8,436 bases of DNA. Source: an uncultured Clostridia bacterium. Lineage in GTDB: Bacteria > Bacillota > Clostridia > Lachnospirales > CAG-274. Positions 1-6,705 of this stretch are shown here, one piece after another. The notes under the pieces are model-generated. The model was not told the DNA's origin and searched no databases. It was given only the letters and a program-made list of their open reading frames with translations. The translations under genes were made by a program, and so were the position numbers. The DNA lies in assembly GCA_947629215.1 (NCBI GenBank), contig CANRCU010000085.1:1-8436 (forward strand). The letters run 5' to 3'. Numbering within the stretch: the first letter of the stretch is position 1; every line of letters starts with the position of its first letter.

Positions 1-360
1 TGCCGATAAACAGCCTGCCGCCGCCAGTATGAACGAAAACAGCATTGAAAACACAAAAATATGATTTGCCATATCCACGGCGTTTTCCCTGTCGTTTGCG
101 CCAACATACTGTGAAATAAGTATAGAGCCTGCCAGTGTTATGCCCTGCCCGAAACCCGTCATCATATTCTGCACGGGCGAAACAAGCGATATTGCCGCCA
201 TTTCGTTTGTGCCTATCTGTCCGAGCCAATATGCGTCGGTCAGGTTATACATGGTCTGTAAAATGTTATTGACTATAATAGGTATAGCAAGCGAAAGTAT
301 GGCGTTTTTAAGGTCGCCGTATAAAATAAGCTGTGTATTTTCCTTTGCCGTATTTTTCAT
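1..360 (-). CDS. MATE family efflux transporter, N-terminal part (cut by window edge)
   Basis: The reverse strand reads an open frame from ATG at 360 to the left edge, giving the first 120 residues. The product begins MKNTAKENTQLILYGDLKNA and contains the pattern typical of MATE N-termini: a short cytosolic lead, a first membrane helix (about residues 20-35, ILSLAIPIIVNNILQTMYNL), a polar turn with TDAYWLGQIG, a helix with the VSPVQNMMTGFGQG segment, and a following QYVGANDRENA loop. MATE proteins are 12-helix cation-coupled antiporters that export drugs or metabolites across the cytoplasmic membrane; the substrate cannot be told here. An AAAGAGG ribosome binding site lies at 369-375. The gene diverges from an AraC-type regulator, an arrangement that often means control by that regulator. 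The full gene should be about 440-460 codons, so roughly three quarters lie outside the window. Confidence 0.9.
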   Translation of the reverse strand, partial: MKNTAKENTQLILYGDLKNAILSLAIPIIVNNILQTMYNLTDAYWLGQIGTNEMAAISLVSPVQNMMTGFGQGITLAGSILISQYVGANDRENAVDMANHIFVFSMLFSFILAAAGCLSA

Positions 361-382
361 AGTAAAAACCTCTTTATAGCTT

Positions 383-396
383 GCGGAAACATCCGC
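383..396 (-). other. Small hairpin in the 5' leader of the MATE gene
   Basis: GCGGA and TCCGC form a 5-bp stem with a 4-base loop between the proposed MATE promoter and its ribosome binding site. No U-run follows, so it is not a terminator; any leader function is speculative. Confidence 0.3.
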
Positions 397-428
397 TGCG
401 TTCAGTGACTGTTGCTATCGGTATAAAA

Positions 429-457
429 AGTATATAGCAAAAAATTTATGTTTTCTA
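429..457 (-). promoter_or_regulatory. Probable sigma-A promoter for the MATE gene
   Basis: On the minus strand TAGAAA (457-452, 4 of 6 matches to the -35 consensus) and TATACT (434-429, 5 of 6 to the -10) are separated by 17 bp. It lies about 70 bp upstream of the MATE start and close to the direct repeat at 481, so the divergent AraC protein could act on it. Confidence 0.45.
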
Positions 458-480
458 TAAAAAAATTATTATTTGGCGGC

Positions 481-537
481 AAATCTATTGATTTTTTATG
501 ATAAGTATTGTATAATTTCTTTACGGAAATCTATTGA
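481..537 (+). repeat. Direct repeat AAATCTATTGA flanking the regulator promoter (candidate operator)
   Basis: The 11-mer AAATCTATTGA occurs exactly at 481-491 and again at 527-537, 46 bp start to start. Both copies follow a CGG (CGGC in copy 1, CGG in copy 2). Copy 1 overlaps the -35 box of the rightward promoter and lies 24 bp upstream of the MATE -35; copy 2 lies just after the predicted transcription start. AraC-family proteins commonly bind directly repeated sites, so these are candidate sites for the protein encoded at 563-1369. That assignment is inference; the repeat itself is seen. Confidence 0.55.
488..516 (+). promoter_or_regulatory. Sigma-A promoter for the AraC-type regulator
   Basis: TTGATT (488-493) and a perfect TATAAT (511-516) with a 17-bp spacer. 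Transcription would start near 523, giving a leader of about 40 bases before the ATG at 563. An AAGGAG at 544-549 followed by a G-run (551-555) supplies the ribosome binding site. Confidence 0.8.
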
Positions 538-562
538 CTGAATAAGGAGCGGGGGTATTGAT

Positions 563-1369
563 ATGGATTATCGTATAACACGCATCAAACGCGAATCCTA
601 TTTTGAAATGGACAAATCTCACGTTCATGATTTTTTTGAAATATACTATCTCATAAGCGGCACACGCCGTATTTTTATAGACGATTCGATATATACGGTC
701 AACAAAGGCGATATAGTGCTTATACCCGAAGGGATTATACACCGTACATCCTACAACAACGAAAAGGCGCATGAACGTATAGACTGTACTTTTGACAGAC
801 GATACATAGACGATATACCCGAGGTCAAGGCGGAATTTCTGCGTCTTTTCGGCGAATACCCCGTCCTTGCCCTGCATTCGGTGCATCGTGAATATGTAGA
901 ACGTATATTGAACAATATCCGTTCCGAATATGAAGACCCCGATGAGTTTTCCGACGACAGCGTGCGTTCGCTGCTGCACCAGCTCGTTATCTGCCTTGTA
1001 AGGCTGAAAGCCCTGCAAACATCTTGCATACAAAATGATATGGGCGACAGCCTGATACAAGAGGCGGCACGCTATATAAGGGCAAATTTCAGCAATCCGC
1101 TCACACTTGAAAGCGTTTCGGCACATATAAATATAAGCCCTACTTATTTCAGCAAAAAATTCAAGGCGGTCACGGGCTTCGGCTACCGCGAATATCTTGT
1201 TAACGTGCGTTTACAGGAGGCATCGCGGCTGCTGCTTGAAACAAAGCTTTCTATAACAGAAATAGCGCTTAAATGCGGCTTTAACGACAGCAATTACTTC
1301 GGCGATGTATTCAGGCACGCAAAGGGCGTTTCGCCTGTGAATTACAGAAAAAACAACAAGTTTTATTGA
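563..1369 (+). CDS. AraC family transcriptional regulator (cupin sensor plus HTH_18)
   Basis: A 268-residue protein, normal length for this class. Residues about 18-75 form a cupin-like sensor domain with conserved signs (HVHDFFEIYYLISG, the VNKGDIVLIPEGIIH turn). Residues about 164-263 form the two-helix-turn-helix DNA-binding domain: the first HTH is about 181-201 (SVSAHINISPTYFSKKFK) and the second about 230-251 (ITEIALKCGFNDSNYFGDVFR), followed by the family-signature GVSPVNYR. It is a cytosolic, ligand-responsive DNA-binding regulator; the ligand is not evident. It diverges from a MATE efflux gene and ends 23 bp before the helicase gene, so it is likely a local regulator of the pump, of itself, and perhaps of the downstream genes. 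The start at 563 has AAGGAG 13 bp upstream plus a closer G-run. Family assignment is firm; targets are inferred. Confidence 0.93.
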   Translation: MDYRITRIKRESYFEMDKSHVHDFFEIYYLISGTRRIFIDDSIYTVNKGDIVLIPEGIIHRTSYNNEKAHERIDCTFDRRYIDDIPEVKAEFLRLFGEYPVLALHSVHREYVERILNNIRSEYEDPDEFSDDSVRSLLHQLVICLVRLKALQTSCIQNDMGDSLIQEAARYIRANFSNPLTLESVSAHINISPTYFSKKFKAVTGFGYREYLVNVRLQEASRLLLETKLSITEIALKCGFNDSNYFGDVFRHAKGVSPVNYRKNNKFY

Positions 1370-1392
1370 ATGTCGATTTTAAGGAGAACGAT

Positions 1393-3633
1393 ATGGACGA
1401 ACTTGAATTTTCGGGTATTGTTGAAAATATAATATTTGCAAACGACGAAAACGGTTACACGGTTTTTGAGCTGCTGCTTGACGACGAAAAAGAAGATACC
1501 GTGGTTTGCTGCACGGGTTATCTGCCGGGACTCAATATGGGCGAAAGCATAAATGTCAGGGGGCGCCGTGTACGTCACCCCGCGTACGGGGATCAGCTCG
1601 AAGTCATCTCGTACCGCAAAAGCCTGCCCGTTACCGAAAAAGCAATGGAACGCTATCTCGGCAGCGGCATAATAAAGGGCATAGGCAAGCAGACGGCAAA
1701 AAAGATAGTTAAAAAATTCGGCAAAAACACTTTTGTCGTTATAGATACAGAGCCGCACAAACTTGCCGAAATAAAGGGCATAACCGCCGCAAAAGCCGTT
1801 GAGATAGGCGAGGTGTTCAAAGAGCGAAGCGCGCTCACCGACACTGTGATGTTTTTGCAGGAATACGGCGTTTCTGTGAATTATGCAACAAAAATTTTCA
1901 AGACCTACAAGGATAAAACAATAGAAGTTATACAAAAAAACCCGTATACGCTTGCGGATGAAATAACGGGCATAGGTTTTAAAACAGCCGACAACATAGC
2001 AAGAAAATTGGGTATTGCTGCCGATTCTCCGTATCGTATACGCTCAGGCATAAAATATGCGCTTGACCATGCAGCCGCCTGCGGTCATACCTATCTGCCC
2101 GAAGATATACTTACAAGGCAGGTAAGCATGCTGTTGTCGCTATCCGTTGGCAATATATCCGAAAACTTGATAGATATGCAGGCTGACGGTCAGATAAGGA
2201 TAGAAAACTCGGAACCTGAACGAAAGGTATATCTCAATTTCTTTTATTATGCGGAAAGTTACATAGCAAAAAAGCTTGTAGATATGTCCGAAGCCGTCGG
2301 CAAAGCCGCTTTTACCGACGCCGAAATACACGAGATAGAAAAAGCCGAAGGCATAAAATTTGCCGACGGTCAGTTCAAAGCCATAAAAGAGGCAATGAAG
2401 TCGGATATATTTGTTATAACGGGCGGTCCGGGTACGGGCAAGACAACAATTATAAACGCTATTATCTATCTGCTTGAGGCGCGTCATCTGAAAATAGAGC
2501 TTGCAGCGCCGACGGGCAAGGCGTCAAAACGTATGACCGAGGCAACGGGCAGAGATGCGCGCACCATACATAGGCTGCTTGGCACAAATATGCTCAACGA
2601 GGGAAATATGCGTCAGAGTTTTGAACACGATGAGGAAAACCCCATAGATGCCGACTGCATAATCATAGACGAAATGTCGATGGTCGATGTTCCGCTTATG
2701 TATTATCTTTTAAAAGCCGTGAACGACGGCACCCGTCTTATACTGGTCGGGGACGCCGATCAACTGCCGTCGGTGGGCGCAGGCAATGTGCTGAAAGATA
2801 TTATTTCGGCAGAGCGTGTGCCGTATGTTTCGCTTAACGAGATATTCCGTCAGGCGCAGCAAAGCGCGATAGTTACAAACGCCCACAGGATAAACCACGG
2901 GGAATATCCCGATTTGAAAGACAAGACAAAAGACTTTTTCTATATGCGGCGCAAAGATCCCGAAAATGTGCTGGATACCGTATCGGGGCTTATATCAAAG
3001 CGGCTGCCCGGGTATCTTGGGTGCAGTCCTTTGGACATAAAAGTGCTTGTGCCTATGCGCAAAACTCCGCTTGGGGTGTATAATCTGAATAAAATGCTGC
3101 AATCGGTTCTTAATCCGCCTTCGGCAGGCAAACCCGAAAAGGAGTTCCGCGGTACGATATTCCGTCTTGGCGACCGTGTGATGCAGATAAAGAACAACTA
3201 CGACCTGGCATGGCGCGCAATAGACGAACACGACCGTATGACCGACGACGGCACGGGCGTTTTTAACGGTGACGAAGGCGTGATAACCTACCTTGACAAC
3301 GACAATAAAAGCCTTGAAGTTTTATATGACGAGAACAGGTATGTTTCTTATGATTTTTCGCAGCTTGACGAATTGGAGCTTTCCTATGCCGTGACAATAC
3401 ACAAAAGCCAGGGCAGCGAGTACAAAGCCATTATTATGCCGCTGCTTGGCGGACCCGATATGCTGATGACAAGAAATCTGCTGTACACGGGCATAACAAG
3501 GGCAAAAGAGCTTGCCGTTATTGTCGGCAGCGAAGAGAGCGTTATGCGTATGGTCGACAACGACAGGCAGATACAGCGATATACAAGCCTTACAGACAGG
3601 ATACACAGTTTTGCGTCTATGTTCGGACAATGA
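1393..3633 (+). CDS. recD2: RecD2-type ATP-dependent 5'-3' DNA helicase (SF1B, RecD/TraA family)
   Basis: A 746-residue superfamily 1 helicase. The N-terminal OB-like region (about 1-85) is followed by helix-hairpin-helix elements (SGIIKGIGKQTAKKIVKKFG near 90-110, then ITGIGFKTADNIARKLG), which is the RecD2 rather than the RecBCD-associated RecD architecture. The motor motifs are intact: Walker A GGPGTGKT at 344-351 with Lys350; motif II IIIDEMSMVD with Asp426-Glu427; motif III LVGDADQLPSVGAG with Asp454 and Gln457; motif V TIHKSQGSE at 668-675; motif VI YTGITRAK at 698-705 with Arg703. RecD2 proteins unwind DNA 5' to 3' and act in repair and replication-fork maintenance in bacteria that often lack RecBC. 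The start chosen is ATG 1393, with AAGGAG at 1381-1386; an upstream in-frame TTG at 1366 overlaps the preceding stop and lacks its own binding site. The 23-bp gap suggests cotranscription with the AraC gene. Confidence 0.95.
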   Translation: MDELEFSGIVENIIFANDENGYTVFELLLDDEKEDTVVCCTGYLPGLNMGESINVRGRRVRHPAYGDQLEVISYRKSLPVTEKAMERYLGSGIIKGIGKQTAKKIVKKFGKNTFVVIDTEPHKLAEIKGITAAKAVEIGEVFKERSALTDTVMFLQEYGVSVNYATKIFKTYKDKTIEVIQKNPYTLADEITGIGFKTADNIARKLGIAADSPYRIRSGIKYALDHAAACGHTYLPEDILTRQVSMLLSLSVGNISENLIDMQADGQIRIENSEPERKVYLNFFYYAESYIAKKLVDMSEAVGKAAFTDAEIHEIEKAEGIKFADGQFKAIKEAMKSDIFVITGGPGTGKTTIINAIIYLLEARHLKIELAAPTGKASKRMTEATGRDARTIHRLLGTNMLNEGNMRQSFEHDEENPIDADCIIIDEMSMVDVPLMYYLLKAVNDGTRLILVGDADQLPSVGAGNVLKDIISAERVPYVSLNEIFRQAQQSAIVTNAHRINHGEYPDLKDKTKDFFYMRRKDPENVLDTVSGLISKRLPGYLGCSPLDIKVLVPMRKTPLGVYNLNKMLQSVLNPPSAGKPEKEFRGTIFRLGDRVMQIKNNYDLAWRAIDEHDRMTDDGTGVFNGDEGVITYLDNDNKSLEVLYDENRYVSYDFSQLDELELSYAVTIHKSQGSEYKAIIMPLLGGPDMLMTRNLLYTGITRAKELAVIVGSEESVMRMVDNDRQIQRYTSLTDRIHSFASMFGQ

Positions 3634-3695
3634 GCTGCATATATGAATAAGGATCACCCCGTTTTAATATAAATATATATATGGAGTGTGATAAA

Positions 3696-4934
3696 ATGAA
3701 TAAAAACAACAATGAAAAAGACGAATTTACACCCGAAGAAAAAAAGAGTTATCTTACGGGGTTTATAACGGGCGTGTTGGCAGCGGTATTGGTTATCATG
3801 CTTGTTATCAGCGGTCCGATGCTTTACCATACATATATCAAACACGATATGGACCCCAAAGCCAAAGCTGAGGCTATATATAAGCTGATGCAAAAATACT
3901 ATATCGACGATATAGACAAAGATAAAATGTACGAGGGCATATACCTTGGTATGACATCGATACCGACAGACAGATACAGTTATTATATGAGTACCGAGGA
4001 CGCAAGCGAATACAACAAAAACACCAGCGGCAACTATGTCGGTATAGGTATCACCGTATCGGGCGATACAAAAACCAAAAATGTTGTTGTTCACTCGGTA
4101 TACAATCCGTCACCTGCGCATGATTCGGGCATAAAAAAAGATGATATTATACGCAATGTTTCCGGGGTGGATATTTCCGTTGACAACTATGACGACGTTG
4201 TGGATCTTATAAGGGGTCCCGAGAACACGACCGTTGATATGACCGTCTACCGTCCGTCAGAGGATAAGGAATACGATATTACCTGCACAAGGAAAAATGT
4301 CGATATAAACACGGTATTCGGGCGTATGCTGAATGCCGACGGCACGGGGTATATACGAATAACCAACTTTGACGGTGTAACACCCGACCAGTTCCGCGCA
4401 GAGTTGGCAAACCTTGAAGCGCGGGGTATGGATAAACTTGTACTGGATCTCAGGGATAATCCCGGCGGTTTGCTTACATCTGTAACGGAAATCGCCGATT
4501 TGCTCATACCTAAGGGTATGTTCACCTATACCGAAGATAAGAACGGCAAAAAAGACTATATATATGTAGATGACGACTGTCTTGACATACCGCTTTGTGT
4601 TATTGTGAACGGCAGCAGCGCCTCGGCATCGGAGCTTATGACGGGCGCAATAAAAGACACGGGCGTGGGTACTGTCGTAGGGGAGAAAACTTTCGGAAAG
4701 GGTGTTGTACAAACGCCTTTTACGCTGAAAGACGGCAGTATAGTAAAGCTGACGACTTCAAGATATTATACGCCGTCGGGCGTTTGTATTGACGGTGTGG
4801 GTATCTCACCCGATGTGGAGGTCAAAGCCGACGCCGATTTCGAGCTGCCCGATTTGAGCGATGATAATGCGGACATAGACATAAACAAGGACGTGCAGCT
4901 GAAAAAGGCGATCGAAGTGATCGAGAAAAAATAA
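3696..4934 (+). CDS. S41 family carboxy-terminal processing protease (CtpA/CtpB-like), membrane-anchored
   Basis: A 412-residue protein. A short acidic/basic cytosolic tail (1-18) precedes one membrane helix (about 19-41, LTGFITGVLAAVLVIMLVIS), placing the rest outside the membrane. A PDZ domain follows (about 113-200: NYVGIGITVSG, HDSGIKKDDIIRNVSGV), then the S41 catalytic domain (about 215-395) with the substrate-cradle LDLRDNPGGLL. The catalytic set appears intact: Ser310 in NGSSASASE, Lys335 in GEKTFGKG and Gln339 four residues later; the 25-residue Ser-Lys and 4-residue Lys-Gln spacings match the known CtpB arrangement. No C-terminal peptidoglycan-binding domain is present. Such proteases trim or degrade extracytoplasmic proteins; in spore formers CtpB cleaves a signalling substrate, but the substrate here is unknown. 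The start at 3696 has GGAG at 3683-3686 at ideal distance; an in-frame ATG at 3681 overlaps that site and is less likely. It is 62 bp after the helicase with no terminator between. Confidence 0.93.
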   Translation: MNKNNNEKDEFTPEEKKSYLTGFITGVLAAVLVIMLVISGPMLYHTYIKHDMDPKAKAEAIYKLMQKYYIDDIDKDKMYEGIYLGMTSIPTDRYSYYMSTEDASEYNKNTSGNYVGIGITVSGDTKTKNVVVHSVYNPSPAHDSGIKKDDIIRNVSGVDISVDNYDDVVDLIRGPENTTVDMTVYRPSEDKEYDITCTRKNVDINTVFGRMLNADGTGYIRITNFDGVTPDQFRAELANLEARGMDKLVLDLRDNPGGLLTSVTEIADLLIPKGMFTYTEDKNGKKDYIYVDDDCLDIPLCVIVNGSSASASELMTGAIKDTGVGTVVGEKTFGKGVVQTPFTLKDGSIVKLTTSRYYTPSGVCIDGVGISPDVEVKADADFELPDLSDDNADIDINKDVQLKKAIEVIEKK

Positions 4935-5010
4935 TGTGATTTAAATAGGGTTCTGCCCGCTTTTCAATAGCCTAAGTGAAAAATTCTGCTTTTTTGCAGA
5001 CCATCGACTG
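4935..5010. other. Intergenic stretch with a small T-loop hairpin
   Basis: After the protease stop there is a weak GGG/CCC hairpin (4948-4958, followed by GCTTTTC) and a TCTGC/GCAGA hairpin with a T-rich loop near 4985-5000. Neither has a good U-run after it, so termination here is uncertain. Confidence 0.3.
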
Positions 5011-5046
5011 AGTAAGACCTCGCCTCTTTAGCGGTGAGGTCTTACT
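5011..5046. terminator. Strong 14-bp hairpin between convergent genes (possible terminator)
   Basis: AGTAAGACCTC (5011-5021) pairs perfectly with GAGGTCTTACT (5036-5046); the stem continues through a G-U pair and two C-G pairs to 5024/5033, leaving an 8-base loop. It lies 76 bp after the protease stop and 89 bp before the end of the convergent GNAT gene, the usual place for a shared terminator. Neither side carries a real U-tract (ATTGTATTC on the plus side), so it could be a weak or factor-assisted terminator, a transcript-stabilising stem, or part of a repeated element with the sequence up to 5131. Confidence 0.5.
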
Positions 5047-5071
5047 ATTGTATTCGGTGGGAGTACAAGCA

Positions 5072-5131
5072 ATGGCTTCGCCGGAAACCGTCGAATATGA
5101 GTACGCAATATCCGAATACGAATATCCTTGA
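5072..5131 (+). other. Possible 19-codon ORF
   Basis: ATG at 5072 follows GGTGGGAG (5056-5063) at 8 bp and encodes MASPETVEYEYAISEYEYP, then TGA. The peptide is tyrosine- and glutamate-rich with an EYEY motif twice. The region also holds an 8-bp inverted repeat (GTATTCGG at 5050-5057, CCGAATAC at 5112-5119) and a GGC-TTC-GCC mini-hairpin, so the DNA could instead be a structured non-coding element. No family is recognised and the ORF is too short to call on its own. Confidence 0.25.
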
Positions 5132-5134
5132 CAG

Positions 5135-5635
5135 CTAAAAATGCTTCTCCATCAAAAAAAATTTTCCTTTTCGCCAATCGGCATGACCGACTTTATAATA
5201 ACCCAAAGAATCATACAGCCTTAATGCAAACGGATTACCGGAGAATACATCTAAGCGAATAACATGAATGTCCGATCCCTCTAATTGCTTTTCGACATAT
5301 AATAGTGTTGATTTAGCAATTCCTTTATTTTGAAAATCGGGATCTACACAAAGCCTATGTACAACATAGAAAGGCTCATTCTTATATTTCCATTTGCCGT
5401 TTTCATATGCTTTGTCACATTCTTGATTTAAGGTATACACAACCGCTATTTGACCGTTTACCGACCCGACATAAAGTTGATCTTTCTTAATATCTTCCTG
5501 AAAATCTTCTTTCGCAGGGTATAGAGCATCCCATTGAAAAATATTATTTCGTTCCATAATATCTACAGCATCATGAACTATACCGCATATTTCTTCAATA
5601 TCATTGGGTTCCGCTTTTCTGTATTTTATGGTCAT
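5135..5635 (-). CDS. GNAT family N-acetyltransferase
   Basis: A 166-residue protein with the GNAT fold order. An N-terminal MTIKYRKAEPNDIEEICGIV strand-helix leads into a central sheet. Acetyl-CoA-binding motif A is at about 92-118 (VHRLCVDPDFQNKGIAKSTL), with the Q-x-x-G-I-A loop at 101-106. Motif B is at about 133-150 (GNPFALRLYDSLGYYKVG). These enzymes transfer an acetyl group from acetyl-CoA to an amine; the acceptor cannot be predicted. The start is ATG 5635 with a GGGGAAG site at 5641-5647. It lies 102 bp downstream of the beta-propeller gene on the same strand and is probably the last gene of that unit, although its own promoter in the gap is not excluded. Its codon use is more AT-rich than the 563-4934 genes. 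Confidence 0.9.
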   Translation of the reverse strand: MTIKYRKAEPNDIEEICGIVHDAVDIMERNNIFQWDALYPAKEDFQEDIKKDQLYVGSVNGQIAVVYTLNQECDKAYENGKWKYKNEPFYVVHRLCVDPDFQNKGIAKSTLLYVEKQLEGSDIHVIRLDVFSGNPFALRLYDSLGYYKVGHADWRKGKFFLMEKHF

Positions 5636-5737
5636 TACTTCTTCCCCGCAAATGCCGATTTTTAAAAATTCCGGCTTACATACCTTATAAATTTCTATTT
5701 TATGTGTTTAGTTCTGCACTGCCGTATATTATGTTCA
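5636..5737 (-). other. Gap between propeller and GNAT genes with an inverted repeat
   Basis: The 102-bp gap contains an AT-centred inverted repeat at 5654-5675 (GCCG/CGGC arms around ATTTTTAAAAAT, with a 2-base asymmetry) just upstream of the GNAT ribosome binding site. It may be a weak hairpin or a binding site. No convincing terminator or consensus promoter is seen. Confidence 0.3.
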
Positions 5738-6430
5738 TCATGATTTGGTAACATCGAAAACCGCCTTAATGCTTGTTTCTTCAATGTGATCCATTTTATT
5801 AAGCGGGCTATACTCAAGTGATTTTTCTGTAAAGCCTCTTCTTTCCCATGATTTATACCAGTGAAGGTAGTCATATTGCTTTTTATCAAGCACATGTATA
5901 GCAGTAACCGAACCATTTTCAACATCAAGTTTTCCCACATAGCCATAGGCGAACACTCCCTCGGCATCATCACGCATAAAACCAAGCACATAGGCAATAC
6001 TCGTTTCATTATCAAATTCGATGCTATCCAAGACCATTTTTTTCTCATCGGCAAATAGAGTGTTTACTTTTTCAAAAGCTCCTCCGTCATATATGCCCAA
6101 TTGAGTCTGAGTGGAATCCGTCGGTTTTTCAATATTGTAGAAATACTTTCCGTCGGGTGTGAAGGCAAAGCCCTCATCTTGCGCTCCGATTCTTGTAACT
6201 GTTATCTTTTTTATCAACGATAAAGAATCCAGATCATAAAAACCCAGGTAACCCTCGGTAGACTTCACAGCGATTATATTTGAATTCGGCTTGAAAGCTG
6301 CGGAATAGACATAAGGAAAATCCTTGAATTTAGCCAATTCTTTTCCGTTTGAATTATATATGTATACGATCCCGCCGCTGCATCCCACACTATAGGCCTC
6401 ATTCTTATAGAAACCCCAGAATTTTCTCAT
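5738..6430 (-). CDS. Short WD40/beta-propeller-like protein of unknown function
   Basis: A 230-residue protein without signal peptide or membrane helix, so probably cytosolic. It shows recurring beta-propeller blade patterns: GGIVYIYNSNGKELAKF (19-35), AAFKPNSNIIAVKSTEGYLGFYDLDSL (44-70), FAFTPDGKYFYNIEKP (88-103) with LGIYDGGAFEKV (111-122), and IEFDNETSIAYVLG (137-150) with VGKLDVENGSV (165-175). That gives about four blades, fewer than the six to eight of a closed propeller; the C-terminus (185-230) has a different, charged WYKSWERRGFTEKSLEYSPL pattern. Start ATG 6430 is preceded by AAGGGGG (6437-6443) at 6 bp. It follows a 32-aa ORF by 34 bp and precedes a GNAT gene, probably as one transcript. 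Such propellers usually make protein contacts; no specific function is claimed. Confidence 0.75.
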   Translation of the reverse strand: MRKFWGFYKNEAYSVGCSGGIVYIYNSNGKELAKFKDFPYVYSAAFKPNSNIIAVKSTEGYLGFYDLDSLSLIKKITVTRIGAQDEGFAFTPDGKYFYNIEKPTDSTQTQLGIYDGGAFEKVNTLFADEKKMVLDSIEFDNETSIAYVLGFMRDDAEGVFAYGYVGKLDVENGSVTAIHVLDKKQYDYLHWYKSWERRGFTEKSLEYSPLNKMDHIEETSIKAVFDVTKS

Positions 6431-6464
6431 ATTTATCCCCCTTAACGTTCATACAAACACTTTC

Positions 6465-6563
6465 TTATTTTTTTTGATGAAACTTATCAATAACATTATC
6501 TGCCCAAAAAGTAAGCAAAAAATCAGCAATTTCGGCAATTATATCAAAAATGAGATCCTGCAT
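6465..6563 (-). CDS. Small 32-aa amphipathic peptide
   Basis: ATG at 6563 reads 32 codons to TAA at 6465: it begins MQDLIFDIIAEIADFLLTFW and ends ADNVIDKFHQKK. A GGGGA site (6571-6575) lies 7 bp upstream. The first 23 residues alternate Ile/Leu/Phe with Asp/Glu so as to form an amphipathic or marginal membrane helix, ending in a basic tail, a common design for small membrane-associated bacterial proteins. It sits about 28 bases after the predicted start of transcription from the promoter at 6598-6626 and 34 bp before the propeller gene, exactly where the first gene of this unit would be. No family is claimed. It could instead be an upstream leader peptide controlling the propeller gene. Confidence 0.55.
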   Translation of the reverse strand: MQDLIFDIIAEIADFLLTFWADNVIDKFHQKK

Positions 6564-6580
6564 ATAAGTTTCCCCATACC

Positions 6581-6614
6581 GTATTATTTGATTTTTTATT
6601 ATATCAAATAATAC
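6581..6614. promoter_or_regulatory. Perfect 12-bp inverted repeat (operator candidate) over the leftward promoter
   Basis: GTATTATTTGAT (6581-6592) and ATCAAATAATAC (6603-6614) are exact reverse complements separated by 10 bases. The dyad covers the spacer, the -10 box end and the start region of the minus-strand promoter, the classic location for a dimeric repressor. It could also fold in the transcript, but only one arm lies downstream of the predicted start, which favours a DNA-binding site. Confidence 0.6.
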
Positions 6615-6626
6615 TTTATTTTTCAA
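6598..6626 (-). promoter_or_regulatory. Sigma-A promoter for the 32-aa peptide / propeller / GNAT unit
   Basis: On the minus strand TTGAAA (6626-6621) and a perfect TATAAT (6603-6598) are 17 bp apart. The predicted start is near 6591, giving a short leader to the small ORF at 6563. The -10 box touches one arm of the 12-bp inverted repeat. Confidence 0.75.
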
Positions 6627-6705
6627 CCTCAAACCAAAAATATGTTAAATTTTCAACAATCGGTTACATTTTGGTACAATTAACTTATTATTTTCGACAT
6701 ATTTA
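6627..6705. other. AT-rich spacer between divergent promoters
   Basis: About 80 bp separates the two -35 boxes. It holds one TTTTCAAC copy near 6648, related to the TTTTCAAC over the leftward -35, and a GGTTACATTTTGGTAC segment, but no clear gene or dyad. Confidence 0.3.

Noticed and set aside
140..379. 79-codon plus-strand ORF at the left end
   Set aside because: It is the shadow of the minus-strand MATE gene.
521..1126. 201-codon minus-strand ORF and similar long ORFs opposite the regulator, helicase and protease genes
   Set aside because: They are antisense shadows of well-supported genes with no recognisable domains or start signals.
1366..1392. Upstream in-frame TTG start for the helicase
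   Set aside because: It overlaps the regulator's stop codon and has no binding site of its own; AAGGAG at 1381-1386 fits ATG 1393.
3681..3695. Upstream in-frame ATG for the S41 protease
   Set aside because: It overlaps the GGAG binding site that serves ATG 3696 at the right distance, and has no site of its own.
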